DNA of 64,000 bases from Erythrobacter sp. SDW2. Its GTDB lineage: Bacteria > Pseudomonadota > Alphaproteobacteria > Sphingomonadales > Sphingomonadaceae. Shown here in pieces: positions 48,302 to 56,426 of the stretch. The stretch is taken from positions 2,790,001-2,854,000 of the forward strand of contig NZ_CP090370.1 in assembly GCF_021431965.1 (NCBI RefSeq), given 5' to 3'. A program made the position numbers and the translations under genes. How positions within the stretch are numbered: position 1 is the first letter of the stretch; the number at the start of each line of letters is the position of its first letter. Below the pieces are notes generated by a model. It was given only the letters and a program-made list of their open reading frames with translations, had not been told where the DNA came from and searched no databases.

Positions 48302-48751
48302 TCAGGCGAGCATTCCCGCGGCAGCCATGCTGAAGAAGCGGGTGCGGGTGAAGATAAGGTGGTCGATCAGCGTCAGCTCCAGAGCCTCGCCCAGTTCCTG
48401 CAGCCGGCGGGTCGCCCGGATATCCTGCGGGCTGGGATGGCATTTGCCGGACAGGTGATTGTGCGCCATGATCAGGCCCCCTGCACCGATGGTCAGGGCG
48501 CGAAGAACCAGCGGTCGCGCCTTGAGCACCAGCTGGTGCTCGCTGCCGATGATCAGCGTTTCGTCATGCAGGTAGCGCTGCTCGCTATCGCAATAGACGA
48601 TGTGCAGGCGCTCTTCTGCTGCGGTATCGAACCGGCTATGCAGGTAGTTCAGGAACAGCGGGTCGGCCAGCGACGAGGGCATGCCCTGCAGCTTGTCGGC
48701 GATGACGCCGGCAAAGGCGCTCTCGGCCACGACGGGTGCCTGCATGCCCAT
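48302..48751 (-). CDS. JAB/RadC-like protein lacking the N-terminal domain
   Basis: 149 residues. The JAMM metal motif is HNHLSGKCHPSPQD (His97, His99, Ser107, Asp110) with the later TLIDHLIFT typical of RadC. RadC proteins of about 220 residues carry an N-terminal helix-hairpin-helix-like domain that is mostly absent here; only about 45 residues precede the domain. The role of RadC-type JAB domains is unsettled. Last gene of the four-gene leftward operon, starting one base after the membrane protein stop. Confidence 0.82.
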   Translation of the reverse strand: MGMQAPVVAESAFAGVIADKLQGMPSSLADPLFLNYLHSRFDTAAEERLHIVYCDSEQRYLHDETLIIGSEHQLVLKARPLVLRALTIGAGGLIMAHNHLSGKCHPSPQDIRATRRLQELGEALELTLIDHLIFTRTRFFSMAAAGMLA

Positions 48752-49248
48752 CACGAATACCTTGCCTGCCGCGTTGCCGGGGCGACGGGGCGCCAATCGC
48801 GATAGCGACCGAGAATGCCGGCCCGCTTGCCGTGCCGGGCGATCCCGATCGCGAGGATGATCAGCTGGAACCAGAACGGGATGGTGAAGAGCAGATAATA
48901 CGAAAGGCTCGACACCGGTTCCGCAACGCCCCTGACGATGTGCGAGGTAAAGGCCACCAGCTGCGCCGCGGCGATCGCCAGCGGATAGAACCGGTTGGCT
49001 CGCAGCGCGATCGTCACCAGCACGACCAGGCCCGCCGTATCGAGCGTGAAATGCCACAGGTCGAAATGGTGGAACGAGCGCGACGGGCCGAACCACGCAT
49101 GGTAGCCGAGTTCCGCCGCGATCATCCCCACCAGAGTGCCGGCGCAGGCCCGCTCCGGGCCGCCTCCCTTCCACAAGGCAGCTACCAGCAGCAGCACGGC
49201 AAAGGCGTTCTGGATCGAAGTCCTGTTGTCTAGGAACAGTTCGAACAT
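48751..49248 (-). CDS. Five-helix membrane protein of unknown function
   Basis: 165 residues from the ATG at 49248. Predicted helices run across AFAVLLLVAALW, GTLVGMIAAELGYHAWF, TAGLVVLVTIALRA, LAIAAAQLVAFTSHIV and YYLLFTIPFWFQLIILAIGIA. Histidines in YHAWFGPSRSFHHFDLWHF might bind metal. I recognise no named family. Third gene in the operon, 22 bases after the helical protein and overlapping the JAB gene start by one base. Confidence 0.75.
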   Translation of the reverse strand: MFELFLDNRTSIQNAFAVLLLVAALWKGGGPERACAGTLVGMIAAELGYHAWFGPSRSFHHFDLWHFTLDTAGLVVLVTIALRANRFYPLAIAAAQLVAFTSHIVRGVAEPVSSLSYYLLFTIPFWFQLIILAIGIARHGKRAGILGRYRDWRPVAPATRQARYS

Positions 49249-49270
49249 CGACCTTGCAGGCTCGCTCCCG

Positions 49271-49609
49271 TCAGGCAGTGACGGGAACGGCCGGCTCCTC
49301 GATCGCGCTCGGGGCAATATAGGTCTCGCCCTCTTCCTGGCCCGGCCCCATGTATTCCCGGCTGACCTTGTTCAGTTCCTCATGGACGCGCAGGAGGTTG
49401 GTCGACATGGCCAGGGCCTGCTGTTCGGCCTGCATCAGGCGCAGCATGGCCTTCTGCGCGGCATCGACACCGACTTCCGGGTTCTGGCGAGCCCTGAGAA
49501 TGACCTGCTTCAGCTTTGAGCAGGCGATCATGGCCTCGTCGGTGACGGCTTCCGCTTCGCGGATGTGCTTGCGGATCAGTTGGGCATCTTCAAGAATGCG
49601 TTCGGACAT
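49271..49609 (-). CDS. Small helical protein of unknown function
   Basis: 112 residues, mostly amphipathic helix from residue 1 to about 85, with Glu/Ala/Lys-rich stretches (IRKHIREAEAVTDEAMIACSKLKQVILRAR) and an acidic unstructured end. There is one cysteine. It resembles cytoplasmic adaptor or bundle proteins, but no family is recognised. It starts 14 bases after the stop of the HTH-membrane gene. Confidence 0.7.
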   Translation of the reverse strand: MSERILEDAQLIRKHIREAEAVTDEAMIACSKLKQVILRARQNPEVGVDAAQKAMLRLMQAEQQALAMSTNLLRVHEELNKVSREYMGPGQEEGETYIAPSAIEEPAVPVTA

Positions 49610-49623
49610 GACAGTGGCTCCGG

Positions 49624-50196
49624 TCAGAGAGGCGGCCTGCTCGTCTCCGCCTGGACAGCTTGTTCACGGGTTCCGAACTGTTTGCCGCCCGACGCCTCAC
49701 TCACGGAGAGTGCCGCCGTCACCACCAGAATGACCAATACGATGAACGCAAAGGCCAAACCGATGATGACGGCTAGGCGATAGAGGACAGCATGATCGCC
49801 GTCGAGCACCCCGGGGACGACCCGGGGCTCGTTTCTGACCATCCATGGCGCCTCGATCGCAAGTGGCGCCACATCGGCCAGGACGAACTCCCCGGGTGCG
49901 ACCCGGTCTTCTGGTTCGTCGATTCTTTGCCTTTGCGGCACTTCAGAATTTATCGATGCAGTTTTTCTGTAGGGTGCAGCTTCGCCCGCAGCCTCTGTTT
50001 CAGCCCTGTAGGAATCGCACAGGTCGTTGAGGTTGGAGACCTGGTAGACATCCTTAAGTGCACGGATATGCTGGTTTACCCGGCTTTCGGAAACGTCGAG
50101 TTCAGCCGCGATCAGCTTGATCGGCATCCGCCGGTCGAGCCTGACCAGAACATCCTTTTGCCTATCCGTAAGGGAACGGAAGCGGGGCGACCCCAT
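49624..50196 (-). CDS. Membrane-tethered LuxR-type HTH regulator
   Basis: 190 residues. The LuxR-type helix-turn-helix is at the N-terminus (residues 9-64: LTDRQKDVLVRLDRRMPIKLIAAELDVSESRVNQHIRALKD). A variable linker follows (65-137), then a single transmembrane helix at about 139-165 (LYRLAVIIGLAFAFIVLVILVV), and about 25 residues outside. This is the reverse of usual LuxR proteins, in which the HTH is C-terminal. It leads the four-gene operon. Whether the outer tail senses something or the regulator is cut free is not known. Confidence 0.82.
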   Translation of the reverse strand: MGSPRFRSLTDRQKDVLVRLDRRMPIKLIAAELDVSESRVNQHIRALKDVYQVSNLNDLCDSYRAETEAAGEAAPYRKTASINSEVPQRQRIDEPEDRVAPGEFVLADVAPLAIEAPWMVRNEPRVVPGVLDGDHAVLYRLAVIIGLAFAFIVLVILVVTAALSVSEASGGKQFGTREQAVQAETSRPPL

Positions 50197-50313
50197 GGCA
50201 GCACACTCCTAACTACAGCCTGTCGTTAAGCGAATTCCGCCGAATCGGCAAACGAATCGCTAACATTGAAGAGGCGGAACCGGGCCTAATCCGGTCCGCT
50301 GAGGCGCGCGCGG

Positions 50314-51513
50314 TCAGACGGCGCCGGCGTTGACGCCCTTGTTGGCGAGATAGCGCTTAATGTTGCGCGCCGCCTGGCGCAACCGCTGCTCATTCTCGAC
50401 CATGGCAATTCGGACGAAACCTTCACCCTCTTCGCCATAGCCAACGCCGGGCGCCACGGCGACTTTGGCGTGGGTCAGCAGTTCTTTGGAGAACTCCAGG
50501 CTGCCCATATGTGCCAGCGCCGGCGGTAGCGGGGCCCAGGCGAACATGCTGGCCGGGGGCGGCGGGATATCCCACCCGGCCCGGGCGAAGGATTCGACCA
50601 TCACATCGCGCCGCTTGTGGTAGATCAGCCGGTTCTCCTCGACCACGTCCTGCGGCCCGTTGAGCGCCGCGCAAGCCGCAGCCTGGATCGGGGTGAAGGC
50701 GCCGTAGTCGAGATAGCTTTTCACCCGCGTCATGGCGGCGATCAGCTGCTGATTGCCAACGGCAAAGCCCATCCGCCAGCCGGCCATGCTGTAGGTTTTC
50801 GACATGGAGGTAAACTCCACCGCTACGTCCTTCGCGCCCTTTACCTGCATGATCGAGGGGGTCGGCTTGCCGTCGAACCACAGCTCGGAATAGGCGAGGT
50901 CGGAAAGGATCCAGACCTGGTTCTCCTGCGCCCAGGCGACCAGCCGTTCGTAGAATGCCAGATCGACCGTCTCGGCCGTCGGGTTGGAGGGATAGTTGAC
51001 CACCAGCACGCTGGGCCGCGGGACGGTGAAGGCCATCGCCTTGTCGAGGCTGCGCCAGTAATTCTCGTCAGGCGTGGTCGGCACGCTGCGGATCGTCGCT
51101 CCGGCAATAATGAAGCCGAAGGTGTGGATCGGATAGCTCGGGTTCGGGGCCAGCACCACGTCGCCAGGCGCGGTGATCGCGGTGGCGAGGCTGGCGAGTC
51201 CTTCCTTCGAGCCCATGGTGACGACCACTTCGCGCTCCGGATCGAGCTCCACCCCGAAGCGGCGGGCATAGTAATTGGCCTGTGCCTTGCGCAGCCCGGG
51301 AATGCCCTTGGACTGCGAATAGCCATGTGCATCGGGCTTGGCCGCGACTTCGCACAGCTTGTCGATCACATGCTGCGGCGGCGGACGGTCGGGATTGCCC
51401 ATGCCGAGATCGATGATGTCCTCACCCGCCGATCGCGCCGCATGCCGCATCGAATTGACTTCTGCGATGACATAGGGTGGCAAGCGCTTGATGCGGTAGA
51501 AGTCGGTATTCAT
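50314..51513 (-). CDS. Class I aminotransferase, alanine/LL-DAP type
   Basis: 399 residues from the ATG at 51513, after an open frame with no good ribosome site. Fold-type I with DLGMGNPDRPPPQHVIDKL, VVNYPSNPTAETVDLAFYERLV and the PLP lysine in EFTSMSKTYSMAGWRMGFAVG (Lys239). Closest in style to the AlaC-type glutamate-pyruvate aminotransferases. It moves amino groups between glutamate and pyruvate or similar acids. Divergent from phaC. Confidence 0.88.
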   Translation of the reverse strand: MNTDFYRIKRLPPYVIAEVNSMRHAARSAGEDIIDLGMGNPDRPPPQHVIDKLCEVAAKPDAHGYSQSKGIPGLRKAQANYYARRFGVELDPEREVVVTMGSKEGLASLATAITAPGDVVLAPNPSYPIHTFGFIIAGATIRSVPTTPDENYWRSLDKAMAFTVPRPSVLVVNYPSNPTAETVDLAFYERLVAWAQENQVWILSDLAYSELWFDGKPTPSIMQVKGAKDVAVEFTSMSKTYSMAGWRMGFAVGNQQLIAAMTRVKSYLDYGAFTPIQAAACAALNGPQDVVEENRLIYHKRRDVMVESFARAGWDIPPPPASMFAWAPLPPALAHMGSLEFSKELLTHAKVAVAPGVGYGEEGEGFVRIAMVENEQRLRQAARNIKRYLANKGVNAGAV

Positions 51514-51672
51514 GGGATCCCTGTGTGTTCCTCGCGCCCTGCAGTCTTGCAGGAAAGCCCTAGTGACGCAAAGCTGAAGGGCGCGCAATCGAATGCGCGG
51601 TTGGGCGCAACAAAGTGCCACTTGCGGGCAGGGTCACGAACGCGCAAGAATCGCAGGGCAGGAGAATCTCGC

Positions 51673-53550
51673 ATGAGCGAAACGAATGATCCCACCGGTG
51701 CCTTCTCGAAACTGTTCGACCTGCAGGACGAGGCTGCCCGCTCGATCTTCGGGCAAATGATGCCCGGTGCCATGCCGACCGGCCTGCCAAGCCTCGCCAG
51801 CCTCGGCGAGGCCGGCGAATGGGCCAAGAACGCCAGCACCATGCAGGCGATGTGGCTCTCGTTCCAGGCCGAGCAGGCCGCCAAGCTCAGCAAGGAACTG
51901 CCTGACCCGACGCGCTGGATGGCCTATCTCGACAGCTTCCACAAGCGGATGCCGATGGTCGATCTGTCGGCGCAGAAGGCGTTCTGGGGAGAAGCCCTGC
52001 AGATGTGGCAGGGCGTGCTGGGCCAGTTCGGCGGGCGGTTCGGTGACAATTCCGAGGCCAGGCCCGAGCTCCCCCGCAAGGACAAGCGCTTCCGCGACGA
52101 GCGCTGGAGCAGCAACCCGGTCTTCGCCCTGATCCACCAGTCCTACCTGCTGATGGCCGAGCAGCTGGAGGGCATGGTCGACCAGATCGACGGAGTGGAC
52201 AAGGACAAGCGCGAACAGCTGCGCTTTGCGGTCAAGGCGGTGATCGATGCGCTGAGCCCGGCCAATTTCGCCGCCACCAACCCGGTGGTGCTGGAACGCA
52301 CGCTGGAAACCAGGGGCGAGAACCTGGTCAAGGGCATGCAGCACATGCTCGACGACATGCGCCGCGGCCAGCTGACCCATACCGACCCCGACGCCTTCAA
52401 GCTGGGCGAGAATATCGCGGTGACACCGGGCAAGGTCGTGCACGAAACCCCGCTCTACCAGCTGATCCAGTATTCGCCTTCCACCGACAAGGTGATCGAG
52501 ACACCGCTGGTGATTTTCCCGCCGTGGATCAACCGGTTCTACATTCTCGACCTCAACCCGAAGAAGAGCTTCATCCGCTGGGCCGTCGAGCAGGGGCTGA
52601 CCGTCTTCGTAGCCAGCTGGAAGTCGGCCGATGCCTCGATGAAGGACGTGGTGTGGGACGACTACATCCGCGCCCAGATGGATGCGATCGATCATATCCG
52701 CGCGCGGCTCGACGTGCTGAGCGTCCACACCATCGGTTATTGCGTGGCCGGCACCACCCTCGCCGCGACACTGGCGATTCTGGCCCGGCGCGGCGAGCAG
52801 GACAAGGCGAAGAGCGCGACCTTCTTCACCGCGCAGGTCGATTTCTCCAAGGCCGGCGAGCTGCTGCACTTCATCGACGACAAGCAGTTCGCCGCGATCG
52901 AGGCGCTGTCGGGCGGAGGCTATCTCGACGGGCGCTACATGGCGGCAACCTTCAACCTGCTGCGCGGGACGGATCTGATCTGGAACTACGTCGTCAACAA
53001 CTACCTGCTGGGCGAGGACTATCCGGCGTTCGACCTGCTGCACTGGAACGGCGACGTCACCAACCTGCCGGCCAAGTGGCACAAGGCCTATCTTGAGCAG
53101 CTCTATCGCGACAATCTGCTGGTCCAGCCGGACGCGCTGAGCGCCGACGGGACGCCGATCAACCTGTCGCTGGTCTCGGTCCCGACCTATGTCCAAGCCG
53201 GCAAGGAAGACCACATCGCGCCCGCCGAGAGCGTATGGAAGATCCGCGACCACTTCACCGGACCCATCCGTTTCGTGCTGGCAGGCTCCGGCCATATCGC
53301 CGGGGTGGTCAACCCGCCCGACAGCGGCAAGTACCAGTACTGGATCAACGAGGACTCCAACGTCGAATCGCTCGAGCAATTCCGCGAAGGTGCGGTCGAG
53401 CATCCCGGCAGCTGGTGGCCCGACTGGATCGAATGGATCCGCGCCCAGGGCGGCAAGACCGTCAAGGCTGATGGCAAGCGCAAGCCGGGTGAAAGCAAGG
53501 GCGATATGGTGATCGAGGACGCGCCCGGGCGCTATGTCATGAGCCGCTGA
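51673..53550 (+). CDS. phaC: Class I poly-beta-hydroxyalkanoate synthase
   Basis: 625 residues from the ATG at 51673; the open frame further upstream has no ribosome site. The lipase-like box TIGYCVAGTTLA contains the catalytic Cys357, and the Asp and His are in QAGKEDHIAPAES and GSGHIAGVVNPP. It polymerises (R)-3-hydroxyacyl-CoA into PHA granules. It is longer than the about 590-residue typical class I enzyme by an N-terminal extension. GGAGAATCTCGC precedes the start. The phasin gene follows. Confidence 0.95.
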   Translation: MSETNDPTGAFSKLFDLQDEAARSIFGQMMPGAMPTGLPSLASLGEAGEWAKNASTMQAMWLSFQAEQAAKLSKELPDPTRWMAYLDSFHKRMPMVDLSAQKAFWGEALQMWQGVLGQFGGRFGDNSEARPELPRKDKRFRDERWSSNPVFALIHQSYLLMAEQLEGMVDQIDGVDKDKREQLRFAVKAVIDALSPANFAATNPVVLERTLETRGENLVKGMQHMLDDMRRGQLTHTDPDAFKLGENIAVTPGKVVHETPLYQLIQYSPSTDKVIETPLVIFPPWINRFYILDLNPKKSFIRWAVEQGLTVFVASWKSADASMKDVVWDDYIRAQMDAIDHIRARLDVLSVHTIGYCVAGTTLAATLAILARRGEQDKAKSATFFTAQVDFSKAGELLHFIDDKQFAAIEALSGGGYLDGRYMAATFNLLRGTDLIWNYVVNNYLLGEDYPAFDLLHWNGDVTNLPAKWHKAYLEQLYRDNLLVQPDALSADGTPINLSLVSVPTYVQAGKEDHIAPAESVWKIRDHFTGPIRFVLAGSGHIAGVVNPPDSGKYQYWINEDSNVESLEQFREGAVEHPGSWWPDWIEWIRAQGGKTVKADGKRKPGESKGDMVIEDAPGRYVMSR

Positions 53551-53590
53551 TCGCCATTACAGCTTTGCTTTTCCATACCTTTTCGGTTTA

Positions 53591-53653
53591 TTGTGCACTG
53601 CACAAAAAATCCTTGACTTCGCAGCCGCAATGCCTATTTTGTGCACTGCAACA
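53591..53653 (+). promoter_or_regulatory. Phasin promoter with two PhaR-like sites
   Basis: TTGTGCACTGCACAA at 53591-53605 and TTTGTGCACTGCAACA at 53638-53653 are near-copies of the alphaproteobacterial PhaR pattern of TGCA-containing inverted repeats. Between them lie TTGACT (53613-53618) and TATTTT (53635-53640) with 16 bases between, a plausible sigma-70-type promoter. The sites flank and overlap that promoter, so a repressor bound there would block it until PHA sequesters PhaR. Confidence 0.75.
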
Positions 53654-53686
53654 TAGAACTGCAGACCAAATTTCAAGGATACCGCC

Positions 53687-54472
53687 ATGGCCGATAACGC
53701 CACCAGCAAGATCGATGCCGCTGCCGAGAAGGCCTTTGCCGAAGCAGCTGCCAAGAATGTCAGCGCCGCGAAGGTCGAGAAGGCTGTCGAGGCAGATCCC
53801 AAGCCTCCGGTGAAGACCGACGCTGTTGCCAAGGCCGTCGCCACCCCGGCGAAGAAGGCTCCGGCCAAGAAAGTTGCTGCCAAGAAGCCGGCAGCGAAGA
53901 AAGCTGCGACCAAGCCTGCCGCCAAGAAGGCGCCGGCAAAGAAAGTCGCTGCCAAGACCGCTCCAAAGAAGGCTGTCGCCGCCAGTAAGGCTGCGCCGGT
54001 CACCTCCACCGTTTCCAAGATCAAGGACACCATCATGGCTACCGACACCACCAAGATCACTGAAGCTGCCAAGACCTTTGCTGCCGACGCGCAGACCCGC
54101 CTCAAGGGCGCCTACACCAAGGGCTCCGAGCTGGCCGGCGAAGTCGTCGAATTCAACAAGGCGAACCTCGAAGCCGTCGTCGCTTCGGGCAAGGTCCTGG
54201 CCGCCGGCATGCAGACCATGGCCCGCGAAGGCTTCGAAGAGAGCAAGAAGGCTGCTGAAGTCGTGACCGCCGACGTCAAGGCGCTGACCGCCGTCAAGTC
54301 GCCGACCGAGCTGGTCAAGCTGCAGGGCGAACTGGCCCGCCGCAACTTCGACGCTGCCGTCGCTTTCGGCTCGAAGAGCACCGAAGCCTGGCTGAAGCTC
54401 GCCAATGAAGCTTTCGCCCCGATCTCGACCCGCTACAGCGAAGCCGCCGAGAAGTTCTCGAAGGCCGCCTAA
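53687..54472 (+). CDS. Phasin with histone H1-like N-terminal tail
   Basis: 261 residues. Residues 1-30 are acidic/Ala. Residues 35-105 are Lys/Ala/Pro-rich with repeated AAKK/APAKK, similar to histone H1 tails. Residues 117-255 form a phasin-type amphipathic domain (MATDTTKITEAAKTF, EVVEFNKANLEAVVASGKVLAAGMQTM, ELVKLQGELARRNFDAAVAFGS). Phasins coat PHA granules, and H1-like tails in other phasins (PhaM, PhaF) bind DNA to attach or partition granules. An internal ATG at 54035 with AAGGA ahead would give a 145-residue tail-less form. Confidence 0.92.
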   Translation: MADNATSKIDAAAEKAFAEAAAKNVSAAKVEKAVEADPKPPVKTDAVAKAVATPAKKAPAKKVAAKKPAAKKAATKPAAKKAPAKKVAAKTAPKKAVAASKAAPVTSTVSKIKDTIMATDTTKITEAAKTFAADAQTRLKGAYTKGSELAGEVVEFNKANLEAVVASGKVLAAGMQTMAREGFEESKKAAEVVTADVKALTAVKSPTELVKLQGELARRNFDAAVAFGSKSTEAWLKLANEAFAPISTRYSEAAEKFSKAA

Positions 54473-54548
54473 GCGTCGCAAGAACAGCTTGCCAAGAAAC
54501 AGCTAGACAGCCGGGTAACCTCTCCTCTCCCACCCGGCTGGATACTGG

Positions 54549-54586
54549 AAGGGCTGGATAGCGAAAGCTGTCCGGCCCTTTTCTAT
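54549..54586 (+). terminator. Intrinsic terminator after the phasin gene
   Basis: GAAGGGCTGGATAGC and GCTGTCCGGCCCTTTTCT pair around a GAAA tetraloop, a 13-14 bp stem ending in TTTTCT. It lies about 75 bases after the phasin stop. Confidence 0.8.
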
Positions 54587-54637
54587 GTCCGGTGCCGCAA
54601 CCGCTCCCGCCGGTCAGTCTTCCTTAAGCACCAGCCG

Positions 54638-54663
54638 CCATCTTGCATCACCATCTTGCATCA
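54638..54663 (+). repeat. Tandem 13-base direct repeat ahead of clpS
   Basis: CCATCTTGCATCA occurs twice in succession (54638-54650 and 54651-54663) without a mismatch, 30 bases ahead of the clpS start. It overlaps the likely clpS leader and could be a slipped-strand site or a regulatory repeat. Confidence 0.7.
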
Positions 54664-54692
54664 GCGCGCACCGATACGATATTGCAGACCCG

Positions 54693-55082
54693 ATGACCGA
54701 ACACCCCGCCCTGCCCCTGGACCTTGTCTCCGCCGCCATCCGCATGGCCGGCGCGGACGACGCACAGGGCGGCGACGGTGACGGCGACAGCCAGGTCGGC
54801 ATCGCCACCAAGACCCGGGCCAAACCCAAGAAGCCGAGCCAGTACAAGGTGCTGATGCTCAATGACGACTACACCCCGATGGAATTCGTGGTGATGGTGC
54901 TCAAGCGTTTCTTCCGCATGGATCTCGACCAGGCCACGCGGGTCATGCTGCATGTCCACCAGAAGGGCGTCGGCGTCTGCGGGATCTTCCCTTACGAAGT
55001 GGCCGAAACCAAGGTGAACCAGGTGATGGACTTCGCCCGCCAGAACCAGCACCCGCTGCAGTGCACGCTCGAGAAGGCCTGA
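54693..55082 (+). CDS. clpS: ATP-dependent Clp protease adaptor ClpS
   Basis: 129 residues from the ATG at 54693; the frame also opens at 54585. The first 45 residues are a low-complexity leader ([13 protein letters not shown]). The ClpS core is [25 protein letters not shown], the substrate pocket is in this segment, then [25 protein letters not shown]. It delivers N-end rule substrates to ClpAP. Followed 96 bases later by lptF; clpA is not in the window. Confidence 0.93.
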   Translation: MTEHPALPLDLVSAAIRMAGADDAQGGDGDGDSQVGIATKTRAKPKKPSQYKVLMLNDDYTPMEFVVMVLKRFFRMDLDQATRVMLHVHQKGVGVCGIFPYEVAETKVNQVMDFARQNQHPLQCTLEKA

Positions 55083-55178
55083 TCGATCTTCCTGCACGAC
55101 AGGGCATGACCTTGCCGGGATTTGTCGCTAGAGCCACTGGTATAGCCACCTGAACCACGCGAGCGACGAACCTTTCCG

Positions 55179-56420
55179 GTGTTCAAATTCCTTCCTTCCA
55201 TCGACCGGTACATCCTGCGGCTGACCATCGTGCCGATGATGTCGGTGTTCGTGCTGGCGGCCTCGCTGCTGCTGCTCGACAAGATGCTGCGGCTGTTCGA
55301 TTTCGTCGCGGTCGAAGGCGGCCCGATCGGCGTCGTGTTCAAGATGCTCGGCGCGCTGATCCCCGAATATGCCAGCCTCGCCATCCCGCTCGGCCTGCTG
55401 CTCGGCATCCTGTTCGCTTTCCGCAAGCTGGCAACGACCAGCGAGCTCGACGTGCTGCGCGCCGTCGGCATGAGCTATGGCCGGCTCCTGCGGGTACCCT
55501 ATGTCATCACCGCCATCCTGATCGCGGTCAACGTGGCGCTGGTGTTCTATATCCAGCCGGTCAGCCGCTACACCTACGAGCAACTCGAATACGAGTTGCG
55601 CTCGGGCGCCTTGGGCGCGTCTATCAAGGTCGGCGAGTTCACCGGCCTCGCCGACCGCATGGCGCTGCGGATCGAGGAAAGCGAAGACAACGGCCGCCAG
55701 CTCAAGGGAATCTTCGCCCGCGTCGCCAACAGCAAGGGGCAAGTGCTGTCGATCAGTGCCCGGCAAGGCCAGTTCCTCTCCACCAGCGACAGCCCCGACA
55801 CGATTGTCCTGCGGCTGACCGACGGCACCATCATCCAGGACAGCGGTGAAGAGACGCCGCGCGTGCTCAGTTTCACCCGCCACGATTTGCCGATCGACCT
55901 CCCCAAGATCGACGAATTTCGCCAGCGCGGCGATGCCGAGCGGGAATACATCCTGCCCGAACTGCTCAGTATCGGCTGGGACAGCGGCGAAACCCCGATC
56001 AAGCGCGACGCCAGCCAGGCCAGCTTCCATTTCCGGCTGGTCGAGGTCGTCATGATGCTGCTGATGCCGCTGCTTGCGGTGGCACTGGCGGTTCCGCCCA
56101 AACGATCGAGCAGCGCGCTCGGCGTGTTCATCTCCATCGTGATGGTGGTCGCCTATCACAAGGTGAACCAGTACGCGGAAGATATCGCTGCTCTGGGGCG
56201 GGTCGATCCGATCCCCGCGCTGTGGGGGCCATTCGTGGTCTTCGCCGCCCTCATCCTGTGGATGTACTGGACGCTGGCGCACAAACCAGGCGGACAGCCG
56301 ATCGGCGCGCTCGAGAACGTCTTCGCCAAGCTGTCCAAGCGGATCGGCAAGCTGTTCCGCCGCCGTCGCCACCGGGCCGACGATTTCGCCTCGCCCGCCG
56401 CGCCAGAACCAGCCGAGTAG
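55179..56420 (+). CDS. lptF: LPS export ABC permease LptF
   Basis: 413 residues from the GTG at 55179. LptF/LptG family with six membrane helices: YILRLTIVPMMSVFVLAASLLLLDKM and YASLAIPLGLLLGILFAFRKLATTSELDVLRAVGMSYGRL early, and MLLMPLLAVALAVPPKRSSS late. The periplasmic beta-jellyroll domain is in residues 120-280. With LptG and the LptB ATPase it pulls LPS out of the inner membrane. The Pro/Ala-rich C-tail is basic. Directly ahead of lptG. Confidence 0.93.
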   Translation: MFKFLPSIDRYILRLTIVPMMSVFVLAASLLLLDKMLRLFDFVAVEGGPIGVVFKMLGALIPEYASLAIPLGLLLGILFAFRKLATTSELDVLRAVGMSYGRLLRVPYVITAILIAVNVALVFYIQPVSRYTYEQLEYELRSGALGASIKVGEFTGLADRMALRIEESEDNGRQLKGIFARVANSKGQVLSISARQGQFLSTSDSPDTIVLRLTDGTIIQDSGEETPRVLSFTRHDLPIDLPKIDEFRQRGDAEREYILPELLSIGWDSGETPIKRDASQASFHFRLVEVVMMLLMPLLAVALAVPPKRSSSALGVFISIVMVVAYHKVNQYAEDIAALGRVDPIPALWGPFVVFAALILWMYWTLAHKPGGQPIGALENVFAKLSKRIGKLFRRRRHRADDFASPAAPEPAE

Positions 56421-56426
56421 GTCCGG

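Noticed and set aside
50617-51672. N-terminal extension of the PHA synthase frame to 977 residues
   Set aside because: The extension is antisense to the aminotransferase and lacks a ribosome site, while the ATG at 51673 has GGAGAA and begins the normal PhaC N-terminus.
53800-54000. CRISPR-like or tandem DNA repeat in the phasin gene
   Set aside because: The repeated GCCAAGAAG units encode the Lys/Ala tail and are degenerate, with no spacers.
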